A DNA stretch of 64,000 nucleotides from Parenemella sanctibonifatiensis (GCF_002250565.1 NZ_NMVJ01000007.1:186001-250000); one strand, 5' to 3'. Counted from the stretch's first letter, positions 44,941 through 53,915 are shown. Numbers and translations are program-made. Notes: a model not told the origin generated them from the letters alone.

Positions 44941-45013
44941 TGGCGTAGCCAAGCTGCCCGGCGCAGTGGCCGCCCGCGGCGACGGGCGTACGCCACTCGG
45001 CCCGGGACCTGCT

Positions 45014-45081
45014 CAACTACAGCATCCCGTCATTGGGCAGGAGATCTGGCCGGTTTCACCTGCACAACTACAGCATCCCGT
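45014..45081. repeat. 17-bp direct repeat pair
   Basis: CAACTACAGCATCCCGT occurs at 45014-45030 and again at 45065-45081, 51 bases apart. The second copy is part of a 9-bp hairpin (45063-45071 with 45080-45088). Confidence 0.75.
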
Positions 45082-45088
45082 AGTTGTG
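45063..45088 (+). terminator. Hairpin downstream of manA
   Basis: CACAACTAC pairs with GTAGTTGTG around an eight-base loop. It may be a terminator for manA, though it lies about 120 bases after the stop and lacks a T-run. Confidence 0.4.
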
Positions 45089-45143
45089 TACGCCGCAGCG
45101 GAACGGACCACTCCTTCCCGCAGGAACGTCTCCGGCGCGCCGT

Positions 45144-45223
45144 CGCGCGCACTGCGTGCAGTCGATGAGCACAACACCCCGAGATCAGCGGTCCTGGTGA
45201 ATCGACTGCACGTCTTGCGCGCG
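45144..45223. repeat. Large imperfect inverted repeat
   Basis: Two 23-bp arms (45144-45166 and 45201-45223) match at 20 positions, with one three-base mismatch block, around a 34-base centre. It could be a cruciform or hairpin, a binding site, or a remnant of a small element. No gene lies inside. Confidence 0.65.
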
Positions 45224-45357
45224 AATCGGCCCAGCGGCCGCCGTCAGTGAGTTCGGCCTCCCAGGCGGGCGGTGTTCCCCGGGCGACGAACAGCACGAAT
45301 CGGTGAACTTTCTGGCTACTGCAACTGGTGTCGCGATTGCTGTGGTTGGCTGTGCGT

Positions 45358-46764
45358 GTGACCGCCGCCGTGAAGCCGATTCGCCGCCCCGAGCGAGTGA
45401 TCTTTGCGGCTGGCGACATCTTCGCCGGCGGGGGTTCGTCGCTGCTGGCGGTGATGTACCTGATCTTCCTCACCGACGTGGTCCACATCCAGCCGTGGTT
45501 GGCCGGCACCGCGATCTTCGTCGCGAAACTGTGGGACGCCGTCAACGACCCGCTGATGGGCGCGCTCAGCGACCGGATCCGGACCCGGTTCGGGCGGCGA
45601 CGTCCCTTCATCTTCGCCGGATCGCTGCTGCTGGTGCCGGTGATGGCGCTGCTCTGGCTGCCGTGGGTGCCGGTCGACGGCCAGGTCGCGATGGCGATCT
45701 GGGCCGCCCTCAGCCTGATCGTCTACAACTCGGTCCAGACGATGCTGGCAGTGCCGTACGCCAGCTTCAGCACCGAGATCGCCACCAGCTACGCCGAACG
45801 CAACAAGGTCAACACACTGCGGCTGCTCTTCTCCTCAGTCTCCTCTGCAGTCTCGACGTTGGCCGCCTCGGCGCTGTTCGGGGCGTACCGTTCCGGCGGC
45901 ATGCCGCTGACCGAGTGGTACGCCATCACCGTGCTCGGTTTCGGCCTGGTCTATGCGACCCCGATGCTTGTGCTCGCGATCGTGTGCCGGGAGCGTACGC
46001 CGGTGCCCGAGACCAACCCGAAGCTCACCCCGCGTACCTTCGTGCAGCCCTTGCAGACTCCGATCTTCCGCCGCCTGCTCGGGATGTACATCGCGCAGGC
46101 GCTGGCCTGGGATGTGGTGTCGGCGACGATCCTCTACTACACCCTGTATGTGTTGCCCGGCTCCAACTCCCAGGTCTTCCTGGGCACCTTCATCGCGGTC
46201 AACGTGATTGCCTATCCGATCGTCAGCCAGTTGGTGAAGCGGATCGACAAACGCCGCATCTATGCCACGTTGATCCCGCTCGCGATGGTCGGGATCATCG
46301 GGGTTGCCTTCTATCCGGCCGACTGGCCGATGGCCGGGGCGTACGCCATCGGCGCCGCGGTGGCGATCGGGATGGCCGGCGCGCAGCTGATGCCGTGGGT
46401 GATGTTCCCCGACGTGCTCGACGCCGCCCAACTGCAGAACGGTCGCCGCGACGCCGGCTCCTACGGCGCGCTGATGACCTTCCTGCGCGGCATCGGCTCG
46501 GCCATCGTGGTCTGGCTGATCGGCCAGGTCCTCAGCGCGACCGGTTATCTGACGCCCGAGGGCAACGAAGTGATCGCGCAGCCCGAGTCGGTCCAGTGGG
46601 GCATCCGCTGGGTGATGTTCGTGGGCGTGGCCGGCTTCATGGCGGCGGGCTGGTGGCTGTCCCGCAAGTACTCACTCGGGCTGACCGAAGCCCTCGCCCA
46701 GCAGCAGGAGCTGGAACGTCGCGCCGCCGCCGACGACACGGTCAGCGCACCGTCGGAGGCGTGA
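45358..46764 (+). CDS. GPH-family sugar:cation symporter
   Basis: A 468-residue, 12-helix transporter of the glycoside-pentoside-hexuronide group, which brings in di- or oligosaccharides with H+ or Na+. Diagnostic regions are FAAGDIFAGGGSSLLAVMYL near the start, KLWDAVNDPLMGALSDR with RTRFGRRRPFIFAG, and the mid-protein MPWVMFPDVLDAAQLQNGRR. The start is uncertain: GTG at 45358 begins the conserved part, and a GTG at 45328 is possible; neither has a ribosome binding site. It lies downstream of manA but outside the operators seen. Confidence 0.85.
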   Translation: MTAAVKPIRRPERVIFAAGDIFAGGGSSLLAVMYLIFLTDVVHIQPWLAGTAIFVAKLWDAVNDPLMGALSDRIRTRFGRRRPFIFAGSLLLVPVMALLWLPWVPVDGQVAMAIWAALSLIVYNSVQTMLAVPYASFSTEIATSYAERNKVNTLRLLFSSVSSAVSTLAASALFGAYRSGGMPLTEWYAITVLGFGLVYATPMLVLAIVCRERTPVPETNPKLTPRTFVQPLQTPIFRRLLGMYIAQALAWDVVSATILYYTLYVLPGSNSQVFLGTFIAVNVIAYPIVSQLVKRIDKRRIYATLIPLAMVGIIGVAFYPADWPMAGAYAIGAAVAIGMAGAQLMPWVMFPDVLDAAQLQNGRRDAGSYGALMTFLRGIGSAIVVWLIGQVLSATGYLTPEGNEVIAQPESVQWGIRWVMFVGVAGFMAAGWWLSRKYSLGLTEALAQQQELERRAAADDTVSAPSEA

Positions 46765-46767
46765 GGC

Positions 46768-47295
46768 TCAGGACGCGGCGGCCTCGTCGACCTGCGTCTG
46801 GCGCAACCGGCGCAACTGCACCTGATAACGCCCACCCGGCGTCGTCGGTACGCCGTCGAGCGACCAGCTGAGCAGGTGCTCCAAGGAGAATCGGCGCGAA
46901 CACACCGCGCAGGACGCCACTGAGGTGGGCCGCCGAAACCGCTGCACCTCGTGTCCTTCGGGACAGACCCCGATCCAGGGTGCTGGCACCCGCGGCAGGT
47001 CTTCGGGGACGCACCGATCCGGACGGGCTCCGATCCGGGTGACGGTGGCCCGCCACTCCTCGTTGTGGTGTGCCTCCGGGCCGGTCAGCGCGTGGGCGAT
47101 CTCGTGCAGGATCGTCTCCACGACTTCCTCGCGCGGATAGAGCTCCATCAGTGTCGCCGACACTGTGATCCGCTTCTTGGCAAACCAGGTGCACCCGGCA
47201 CGCCGCCTGGCCCGATCGAATCCGAACTCCCAGTCGGTGAGGCCGTGGTCCCGCATGAGGCCGACAGCAAGCCGCTGGACGTGCGCTAGCTCCAT
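46768..47295 (-). CDS. SprT-like zinc metalloprotein
   Basis: A 175-residue protein with the zinc-protease motif HEIAHALTGPEAHHNEEW (about 64-81) followed by a zinc-ribbon-like C-terminus with Cys residues in GVCPEGHE and SCAVCSRRF. This matches the SprT-like family, related to eukaryotic SPRTN proteases that act on DNA-protein crosslinks; function in bacteria is not settled. The ATG at 47295 has no ribosome binding site but a -10 box six bases upstream. It is convergent with the symporter, with three bases between stops. Confidence 0.87.
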   Translation of the reverse strand: MELAHVQRLAVGLMRDHGLTDWEFGFDRARRRAGCTWFAKKRITVSATLMELYPREEVVETILHEIAHALTGPEAHHNEEWRATVTRIGARPDRCVPEDLPRVPAPWIGVCPEGHEVQRFRRPTSVASCAVCSRRFSLEHLLSWSLDGVPTTPGGRYQVQLRRLRQTQVDEAAAS

Positions 47296-47301
47296 GCAGC
47301 A

Positions 47302-47307
47302 AGCCTA
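47302..47307 (-). promoter_or_regulatory. -10 box of a leaderless promoter
   Basis: On the minus strand TAGGCT ends six bases before the ATG at 47295. Confidence 0.5.
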
Positions 47308-47468
47308 CGCCACGGCACCGACCCAGAGTCGGACCTCAGCGGCGCCGGCGTACGCCCGGAGTCGTGCCCACGAAAGTCCTGCGGCGGATCCCCCGACCGC
47401 GGTCAGGCTGAAATCCTGCGTCGAGAATCAGGGAGTACTGACACGTCACGGCATGGGGGAGACCGACG

Positions 47469-47897
47469 ATGAAGGGCTGGAGCAAGCAAACAGTGAAGGG
47501 CATCCGGGTCGCGGCAGCCGTCGCCTTGGCAGGATTGGCGCTGACCGGCTGCAGCACCGGTGACTCCTCTGCACACGCCTCCTGCAACGGCTCGGCCCGC
47601 AACCTGCGGCCCGCGGTCAACTCCTTCATCGAGGACCTGTCCTCGACCCAGAGTCACGGCTGGACCACCGAGGACTGCGGCTCGCGGGGCGGGTACGCCT
47701 ATCTCGGCTTCACCTTCGAGGGCACCCCGGACCAACTCGGCGAGGAACTGACAGGCCTCGGCTGCAGTGTCGGCGACGGTGACCCGGTCATCTACGAATG
47801 CAGCAAGGGCCGAGTGGACTTCTCCGTCACCACGGTCCCCAGCGCCGGCGACGAGGACAGCACCGAGGGCCGGGCTTTCATGACCGCGACCCGCTGA
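47469..47897 (+). CDS. Small lipoprotein of unknown function
   Basis: A 142-residue protein with a lipoprotein signal peptide (LAGLALTGCSTG, lipobox Cys near residue 28). The mature part of about 115 residues has four further Cys residues (in ASCNG, EDCGS, LGCSV and YECSK), which could form two disulfides. No family recognised. GGGGGAGA precedes the ATG. A strong terminator follows the stop. Confidence 0.75.
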   Translation: MKGWSKQTVKGIRVAAAVALAGLALTGCSTGDSSAHASCNGSARNLRPAVNSFIEDLSSTQSHGWTTEDCGSRGGYAYLGFTFEGTPDQLGEELTGLGCSVGDGDPVIYECSKGRVDFSVTTVPSAGDEDSTEGRAFMTATR

Positions 47898-47910
47898 CCC
47901 ACCAGATGTC

Positions 47911-47948
47911 GACAGCGGCGGCGAACCTTCGGGTTCGCCGCCGCTGTC
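47911..47948 (+). terminator. Intrinsic terminator with TTCG loop
   Basis: A perfect 17-bp stem (47911-47927 with 47932-47948) closed by a TTCG tetraloop, between convergent genes. It probably works in both directions. Confidence 0.88.
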
Positions 47949-47982
47949 GCGTTGCTGGACTGGGGGTTCAGTCGTGTGGTTC

Positions 47983-48909
47983 TCAGTCGTGGACGATCAC
48001 CTTGTCGCCGACCTGCACCTGGGCGTACAGCGCCTCGATGCCGTCCCAGTCGCGGACGTTGACGCAGCCGTGGGAGCCACCGTTGTAGCCGCGCTTGGCG
48101 AAGTCGCTGGAGTAGTGGACTGCCTGTCCGCCGCTGAAGAACATCGCGAACGGCATCTTCGACCCGTACAGGTTGGACACGTGGTTGCGGGACTTCCGCT
48201 CGACCTGGAACGAGCCTTCGCGGGTCGGGGTCTTCTCGGTGCCAAAACGCACCTCCAGGGTGTCCTGGACCTCACCGTCGATCACCCAGGTCAGGGTGTT
48301 CTTCGACTTGTCGATGCACAGCACCCGACCGGTCAGGCAGCGCTCGTCCAGGTTGGAAGCATCCCTGCCCGGCTTCGGGGTGGGCAAGGTGTTGTTGAGC
48401 TCGTCCGAGGTCGGCTTCGTGGTCATCGACACGATCCGGTCCCAGGTCCGCTGGTCCACCGCGCCGGTCGGGGCATACCCGCGCTTGGTCTGGAAACCCT
48501 TGACCGCAGCGGCGGTCTTGCTGCCGTAGTGGTCGGCCACGTTGCCGGAGAACCAGTCGATCTGGCGCAACCGGGCCTGGAGTTCCCGGACCTTCGGGCC
48601 GTTGTCGCCCTCCTCGAGGATGGCCGGGCCGGGCTCGGGAATCGGGTCCGGCGTCGGAGTCTCGGTCGGGGAGTCGGGCGCGGGCGTGGAAGGCTCGGGC
48701 GACTCCGTCGGTTCATTGGTGGGAGCGTCGCTCGGCGTGGTGGCCGGGGTTTCACCAGGCGTCTCGGTCGGGGTCACCGCCGGGGTTTCCTGACTGCCCG
48801 GTCCGCCCGGCGCCGGGGTGGCGTCAGGGCCGGGGGCGCAGGCGGTCGACAGGGCAACCGCTGCCGCCAGCAGCAGCCCCGGGAGGGCCGTCATCCGGAT
48901 CGTCATCAT
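47983..48909 (-). CDS. L,D-transpeptidase with peptidoglycan-binding domain, lipoprotein
   Basis: YkuD-type L,D-transpeptidase that makes 3-3 crosslinks in peptidoglycan or attaches proteins to it. The 308-residue protein has a lipobox (ALSTACAPG), a long Pro/Thr/Glu spacer (about 28-95), a PG_binding_1 domain (about 96-155, with VRELQARLRQIDW) and a C-terminal catalytic domain with HYSSDFAKRGYNGGSHGCVNV, holding the catalytic Cys. It should be anchored to the membrane and reach the wall. Two ATG codons in a row start it; AAAGGA suits either, and the second is at 48906. Confidence 0.92.
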   Translation of the reverse strand: MMTIRMTALPGLLLAAAVALSTACAPGPDATPAPGGPGSQETPAVTPTETPGETPATTPSDAPTNEPTESPEPSTPAPDSPTETPTPDPIPEPGPAILEEGDNGPKVRELQARLRQIDWFSGNVADHYGSKTAAAVKGFQTKRGYAPTGAVDQRTWDRIVSMTTKPTSDELNNTLPTPKPGRDASNLDERCLTGRVLCIDKSKNTLTWVIDGEVQDTLEVRFGTEKTPTREGSFQVERKSRNHVSNLYGSKMPFAMFFSGGQAVHYSSDFAKRGYNGGSHGCVNVRDWDGIEALYAQVQVGDKVIVHD

Positions 48910-49067
48910 CAGGTCCTTTGGTCGTCGTCGTGTCACCGACGAGGTGACTTCACCGACAGGTACGCGGGGCGGCCGGCGTACGGTTGGTGCAGCTTTGCCA
49001 AAGATCTGCTGAGAGAACCCAGCAGGCCCGCCACTCGACGTGGCGGCCACCCGGGCGCCGGGCGAAG

Positions 49068-49073
49068 TAGGGT
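49068..49073 (+). promoter_or_regulatory. -10 box of a leaderless promoter
   Basis: TAGGGT ends seven bases before the ATG at 49081. It would drive the two-gene unit with the GH105-type gene. Confidence 0.5.
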
Positions 49074-49080
49074 CACCCCC

Positions 49081-50973
49081 ATGGCCACCTCTGAGCGACC
49101 AGACGCTGGTGACGACCGGGTCGGAGGACCTGATCCGGGGATGAGGGTGAAGATGGACACCCGATTTCTGCCCTTGCGGCGGGTCCTGACCGGCGAACCA
49201 GCCGACGAGGATCAGCTCGCCGGGCAGTTGGCTTTTGTGCAGGCCCGACTCGACTGTGCCGACTTCCGGGTCGCCAACCTGCTTGCCGCGCTGCTCCTCG
49301 ACGACACCGGCCGGGGCCGGCTCAGCGAGGACCAACGCGAGCAGATCGTCACCACCGTCCTCGGCTTTCGCTACTGGCTCGACGAGCCCGGGGTGGACGG
49401 GATGTGCCTCTTCTCCGAGAACCACCAGATCCTCTTCGCCAGCTGCGACTATCTGGCAGGTCAACTCCATCCCGCCAGGGTGTTCAGCAACGACGGACGG
49501 AGCGGAGCCGAGCATCGCGACCGGGCAGCGATCCGGGTACGCCAGTGGTTGGGTCGTCGGTGGCAGCACGGCTTCAGCGAGTGGTTGTCGAACACCTACT
49601 ACGAGGAACACATCGCCGCCGTGGCGCTGCTGGCCGGGTTTGCCGCCGACGACGACATCCGGGCCCAGGCCACCGGCGTCCTGGATCTGCTGTTGCTGGA
49701 CCTGGCGCTGCACAGCTGGACCGATGGTCAGGACCGATGGTTCATTCCCAGCTCCGGGCGCTGTTATGCCCCGGGCAAGCAGGCACCGGGCGGGTCGGCA
49801 GTCGCCGACATCATGCGATGGGCGTTCGGTCCGGGCGAGGTCCAGGACCAGGAATGGGCCACCTTGTCGGCGATCCTGTTCGCCTCCGGCTACGAGGTGC
49901 CCGAACAGATCCGGGCGATTGCCCACGACCGCGACGGGGCCACCATCGACCAGGCGATGGGGCTGGAACTGGCCGAGGCTGCCGCGTTGCGCGAACCCGC
50001 TCCGCTGGGAGAGGTCGAGACTCGCGGCACCCTGTGGTGGGCGATGGAAGCCTTCACCACCCCCGAGTCGATCGTCGACACGATGCGCGCCTTCCGGGCC
50101 TGGCGGATGAAGGACAACCCGTTCCTCACCAACCTGACACCGTTTGCGAAGCTGCCCGAAGCGTTACTGCCCGGGCTGATCCGGATCCTCAACCCGGCCA
50201 CCCAAGGCGTCGCCCTGGAACGGGCCCGGGTGCGCACCAGGCGTACGCCGCACTGGTTGTTGTCGAGCGCCCAGCGCTATCGGCCCGGCGGCTACGGCGA
50301 CCAGCAACATCTGTGGACGGCGCTGCTGCCGCGCGGGGTGACGGTGTTCGCGACCCACCCGGGTGGGGCGATGTTCGATGACGTCGCCCGGAACTTCTCG
50401 CCCGGCGAGTGGGTCGGCAACGGCATCAACCCCGACGTGGTGCAGCACGGCCGGGTGCTGATCGCCTTTCATCACCTGGGCGTGCGGTCCGGCTATCTCG
50501 AACCGAAACGGCGCCTTGAAAGTCACCTGTGGTGGCCGCGTACCGACTTCGACGAGACCCAGCAGGGCCAGCGCTGGGTTGCTGGCCGGATCGGGTCGGC
50601 GTACATCGGGGTCCGGTCCTGGGCGCCGCTCGAATTCGTCAGCCGCAACGAGATCCGGCAGCCCGGCAAGGTCACCGTGTGGGTGGTGCTGATGGGGGAC
50701 GCCGAGACGTACGCCGACCTGGCCGAGTTTGCCGCCGAGGTCGCCGCGATCCCCGTGGTCGCCGGCGACCTGCCCGACAACCGACACCTGATGGTGTGGG
50801 CCGACGGGCACCGCCACGACCTGACCTTCGGCGGCGCGCACCTGATCGACGGGGAGCCGGTCATCCTGAGCGAGGACCGGTACGCGAGCCGTTTCGTCAC
50901 CGCCGAACGCGGACCCGAACGCATCGATGTCGGCGGTCACGTACTGACCGCCGCTGGAAGGGAGCAGCAATGA
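49081..50973 (+). CDS. Large protein of unknown function paired with a GH105-type hydrolase
   Basis: A 630-residue protein without signal peptide. Its first 400 residues look all-helical, with GMCLFSENHQILFASCDYLAG and GFSEWLSNTYYEEHIAAVAL, patterns that recall (alpha/alpha) toroid polysaccharide lyases and similar proteins annotated as hypothetical or heparinase-like. The rest looks beta-rich (about 400-630). I cannot assign a family. Its stop overlaps the next start as ATGA, so it is co-translated with a GH105-type enzyme and probably acts on the same sugar. The conserved aromatic and Asn/His residues in the first motif may be catalytic. Confidence 0.72.
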   Translation: MATSERPDAGDDRVGGPDPGMRVKMDTRFLPLRRVLTGEPADEDQLAGQLAFVQARLDCADFRVANLLAALLLDDTGRGRLSEDQREQIVTTVLGFRYWLDEPGVDGMCLFSENHQILFASCDYLAGQLHPARVFSNDGRSGAEHRDRAAIRVRQWLGRRWQHGFSEWLSNTYYEEHIAAVALLAGFAADDDIRAQATGVLDLLLLDLALHSWTDGQDRWFIPSSGRCYAPGKQAPGGSAVADIMRWAFGPGEVQDQEWATLSAILFASGYEVPEQIRAIAHDRDGATIDQAMGLELAEAAALREPAPLGEVETRGTLWWAMEAFTTPESIVDTMRAFRAWRMKDNPFLTNLTPFAKLPEALLPGLIRILNPATQGVALERARVRTRRTPHWLLSSAQRYRPGGYGDQQHLWTALLPRGVTVFATHPGGAMFDDVARNFSPGEWVGNGINPDVVQHGRVLIAFHHLGVRSGYLEPKRRLESHLWWPRTDFDETQQGQRWVAGRIGSAYIGVRSWAPLEFVSRNEIRQPGKVTVWVVLMGDAETYADLAEFAAEVAAIPVVAGDLPDNRHLMVWADGHRHDLTFGGAHLIDGEPVILSEDRYASRFVTAERGPERIDVGGHVLTAAGREQQ

Positions 50974-52088
50974 GCACCCCGGAACCCCGTGGTTCGAGTG
51001 AGGCATGGCGTACCACGCCCGCGATGGCAGCTGCCGATTCCGTCGTCCGGGGCGTGCTGTCGCACGACGCCGCCCGCCCGGTACGCCAGTGGCACTGGGG
51101 TCCGGCGCTGCTCGGCTTCGCGCTGGCGGAATGGGACGACTACACCGGCCGGCAGCAGGCCCGCGGCTGGCTGCGTCGCTACGTCGACCACTACGTCGCG
51201 CACGAGCCGACCATCGACGCCTCCGACACCGTCGCCCCCGGCCTGGTGACCTGGTCGCTGAATCGGGTCGCGCCCGATGCGGCGTACGAACAACTCACCC
51301 GACGCTGCCTGAGCTACATCGCGACCGCGAAGACGCTGGACAACGGGCTGCCCAACCACCTGGGGCATGGGCCGTGGAATCGGGTCTATCCAGACTCGGT
51401 GTGGGTCGACTCGGTGATGATGTTTTCGGTGTTTCCGGCCCTGGTCGGGCAGGAACGCAACGACGAGGAGCTGATCGACCGGGCCGCCGCGCAGCCGGAG
51501 AAGTACGCTGCGCTGTTGCAAGGGCCCTCGGGTCTGTGGCATCACTCGTGGTGGGCGCCGTCGCGGCTGACCCGGCTGGCCGGGCATCCGGACGGGATGG
51601 CCTACCCCTCGCATGCCTGGGGGCGGGGCAACGGTTGGGTGGTGGCGGCACTGCCGCGCATCCTCGAGGCGATCGGCTCCGGGCATCCCCGCGCCGAGGC
51701 GATTGCCGACCTGATCGTGACCACCAGTGCCGAACTGCGGCCGCTGCAGCGCGACGACGGCAGCTTTGGGACCTTGCTGCGCGAGCCCGAATCGGACCGA
51801 GAGCTGTCGGCGACCGCGCTGATCGCGGCAGGCTGGGCCGATGCGATCCGGCTCGGCATCCTGCCGGCGGGGACCTACCGGGAGCCCGCTCGGGCGGCCC
51901 TGGCCGCGGTCACCGACGCCATCCACGACGGCAAGCACGGCGCCGAGATTCCCGAGATCTCCGGCCCGACCATCCCGCTGCCCTTCCTGCCGCGCGCCGG
52001 GTACGCCCGGATCCCGCGCGGATCCAACGCGCCCTACGGAGTCGCGGCGTACCTGTGGGCGGCCATGGCGGACGACCGGCTGGGCTGA
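50970..52088 (+). CDS. GH105-type unsaturated glycuronyl hydrolase-like protein
   Basis: A 372-residue (alpha/alpha)6-barrel protein. It has VWVDSVMMFSVFPAL, with the Asp conserved in GH105/GH88, and the WGRGNGWVV motif that is strongly diagnostic of GH105 (YteR-like) enzymes. Those remove unsaturated uronic acid from lyase products such as rhamnogalacturonan fragments. No signal peptide, so intracellular. The ATG at 50970 lies inside the stop of the upstream gene. If the upstream protein is a lyase, the pair would be lyase plus follow-up hydrolase; this is inference. Confidence 0.85.
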   Translation: MSTPEPRGSSEAWRTTPAMAAADSVVRGVLSHDAARPVRQWHWGPALLGFALAEWDDYTGRQQARGWLRRYVDHYVAHEPTIDASDTVAPGLVTWSLNRVAPDAAYEQLTRRCLSYIATAKTLDNGLPNHLGHGPWNRVYPDSVWVDSVMMFSVFPALVGQERNDEELIDRAAAQPEKYAALLQGPSGLWHHSWWAPSRLTRLAGHPDGMAYPSHAWGRGNGWVVAALPRILEAIGSGHPRAEAIADLIVTTSAELRPLQRDDGSFGTLLREPESDRELSATALIAAGWADAIRLGILPAGTYREPARAALAAVTDAIHDGKHGAEIPEISGPTIPLPFLPRAGYARIPRGSNAPYGVAAYLWAAMADDRLG

Positions 52089-52198
52089 GGCCCGATCATC
52101 TCGTTCGACGGTCGCGTCGACGTCCGGCGGGGTGGTGGGGCGGCGTCCCGCCCACCTACGCGGCTCAGGCCTGCCTTTCCTCTTGATGCGCGGGCCGC

Positions 52199-52260
52199 TC
52201 CGGTACGCCCGCCACACCCCGACACCGCCCCGCCACCCGCCTTTGAGCCGCCGGTCGGGC
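52199..52260. repeat. Intergenic repeat, copy A
   Basis: A 62-base element sharing its first 22 bases and most of the rest with copy B at 57569-57630, including CTTTGAG and CCGGT near the end. It lies between the GH105-type and DUF3870 genes. Confidence 0.7.
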
Positions 52261-52286
52261 GGGAGCAGCCGCAGCCCACCCGGCCC

Positions 52287-52292
52287 TAGACT
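52287..52292 (+). promoter_or_regulatory. -10 box of a leaderless promoter
   Basis: TAGACT ends six bases before the ATG at 52299; no ribosome binding site. Confidence 0.5.
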
Positions 52293-52298
52293 TCCCAC

Positions 52299-52646
52299 AT
52301 GCCGACGATCTATCTGACAGGCGAGGCGAAGTCGCCGAGCAACAATCCCATCACCACGCAGTGGGGGCTGTTCTTCGTCGGCCTGGTGGTCAATACTGAG
52401 TCCCACGTCATCGTCGAGGCTGACTGCTCAGCCACGCTCCCGCTGACGATCCGGTTTGTCCGGGAGTTGCTGGAGGGACATTCACTCCTCGAGGATGATG
52501 CGCTGATCGAGTCGATCACCGAGAGGTATCACGGTTCCTCGCAGAAGGCGCTCGCGGCCGCTGTCCGCAACGCCTCGGCGAAGTATCGCGACCTGACGGC
52601 CGACCCGACGGCACAACCCGATACGCATCCGCCCGCCCGGGACTGA
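52299..52646 (+). CDS. DUF3870 family protein
   Basis: A 115-residue cytosolic protein. The opening IYLTGEAKSPSNNPI, then VEADCSATLPLTIRFVRELL and the C-terminal ITERYHGSSQKALAAAVRNA fit DUF3870, a small family with no proven function that is often found beside transporters and amino-acid or hydroxy-acid enzymes. It is followed after 114 bases by a DUF819 transporter and a dipeptide epimerase on the same strand, so it may help that pathway. Confidence 0.82.
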   Translation: MPTIYLTGEAKSPSNNPITTQWGLFFVGLVVNTESHVIVEADCSATLPLTIRFVRELLEGHSLLEDDALIESITERYHGSSQKALAAAVRNASAKYRDLTADPTAQPDTHPPARD

Positions 52647-52760
52647 ACCGAACCGGAACCAGTCGGAAGCACCGCAGACGACGCCCTGCCCGGCGTACGT
52701 CCGGCGTTGCTTCCGACTTTTTTGTTTCTCCAGGCCCGGGTCCGCCCCCAAGGAGCCCCC

Positions 52761-53915
52761 GTGATCACCGACGGCCTGCTGATGCTCGGCGTCCTGCTCG
52801 GACTGTCGTGCGTGTTGATCGTGTTGGAACGCACGACGGAATGGAAGTTCTTCAAGTACGTGCCGGGCATGGTGCTGATGTACCTGCTGTGTGCCGGCCT
52901 CAACTCGCTCGGCGTCTTCAGTCAGGACGACGCGACCCGCGCGCCGATCGGGGAGGTCAAGGACGTCCTGCTGCCGGCGATGATCTTCCTCTTCCTTTTT
53001 GGCTGCGACCTGCGCAAGATCTTCAAACTCGGCCCCAAGCTGCTGCTGACGATGTTCGTGGCCTCGGCCTCACTGTTCATCGGCATGGTCGTCGTGTACG
53101 CCATCTTCCAGGGCGCCCTGCATCCGGAGGCGTGGAAGGTGCTCGGCGCTCTGCTGGCGTCGTGGACCGGCGGCAGCGCCAACATGGTCGCGGTCCAGGA
53201 CATCCTGCAGGCACCGGAGAACATCTTCGGCTATGCCCTCATCACCGACACCATCATGTATTCGGTGTGGCTGATGCTGATGTTTGCCTCGGTCGCCGTC
53301 TCGCCGCGCTTCAACAAGTGGACCAAGGCCGACACCTCCTACCTCGATGCCCACGCCGGCGAGGAGGACGAGGCCGACGCGAAGCCGGTCACCACGGCCT
53401 CGCTGGCCATCGTGATCTTCGGTTCGATCCTGGTGTCCGTCCTCTCGATCTGGATCGGCGGACTGCTGCCCGAATACGGCGAGGTCATCAACGGCACCAC
53501 CTGGAGCATCCTCATCGTGTCGGTCGGTGGCCTGCTCGTTGCGCTCACCCCGCTGGGCCGCACGGCCGGATCCAGCGAGGTTGCCAGCCTGATGCTCTTC
53601 GTGGTGATCGGGCAGATCGCCTCCGGCTCGGACTTCTCCGCCATCACCGAGGCGCCGCTCTATCTGCTGGTCGGCGTCCTGGTGCTGATCGTGCACATCG
53701 CGATCATGCTGCTTTATGCCAAGCTCGCGAAGGTCGAGCTCTTCTCGCTGGCGGTCGCCTCGACCGCCAACATCGGCGGCATCGCGTCGGCGCCCGTGGT
53801 CGCGAGCGCCTTCAACCGTCAGCTGGTGCCGGTCGGCGTGCTGTTTGCGCTGATCGGGTCCTTCGCGGGCACCTTCGTCGGCCTCATCGCCGCCCAGCTG
53901 ATGTCGACGCTGTGA
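52761..53915 (+). CDS. DUF819 family membrane transporter
   Basis: A 384-residue protein with about ten helices. LLPAMIFLFLFGCDLRKIFKLGPK, the GALLASWTGGSANMVAVQDIL segment and the late STANIGGIASAPVVASAFN match DUF819 (YjcL-like) proteins, related to sodium symporters. The duplicated Gly-rich TGGSAN and NIGG elements resemble paired re-entrant loops. The GTG at 52761 has AAGGAG upstream. Its stop overlaps the epimerase start, which suggests that it imports the dipeptide or muropeptide fragment used by that enzyme. Confidence 0.87.
   Translation: MITDGLLMLGVLLGLSCVLIVLERTTEWKFFKYVPGMVLMYLLCAGLNSLGVFSQDDATRAPIGEVKDVLLPAMIFLFLFGCDLRKIFKLGPKLLLTMFVASASLFIGMVVVYAIFQGALHPEAWKVLGALLASWTGGSANMVAVQDILQAPENIFGYALITDTIMYSVWLMLMFASVAVSPRFNKWTKADTSYLDAHAGEEDEADAKPVTTASLAIVIFGSILVSVLSIWIGGLLPEYGEVINGTTWSILIVSVGGLLVALTPLGRTAGSSEVASLMLFVVIGQIASGSDFSAITEAPLYLLVGVLVLIVHIAIMLLYAKLAKVELFSLAVASTANIGGIASAPVVASAFNRQLVPVGVLFALIGSFAGTFVGLIAAQLMSTL

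Larger units (their letters stand above)
44941..45357. other. Non-coding stretch with repeats between manA and symporter
   Basis: About 415 bases with no convincing gene. They contain a 17-bp direct repeat, a 9-bp hairpin and a large inverted repeat, listed separately. Confidence 0.6.

Noticed and set aside
44941-45143. Insertion-sequence ends around the manA-symporter gap
   Set aside because: The inverted repeat at 45144-45223 encloses only 34 bases and there is no target-site duplication or transposase.
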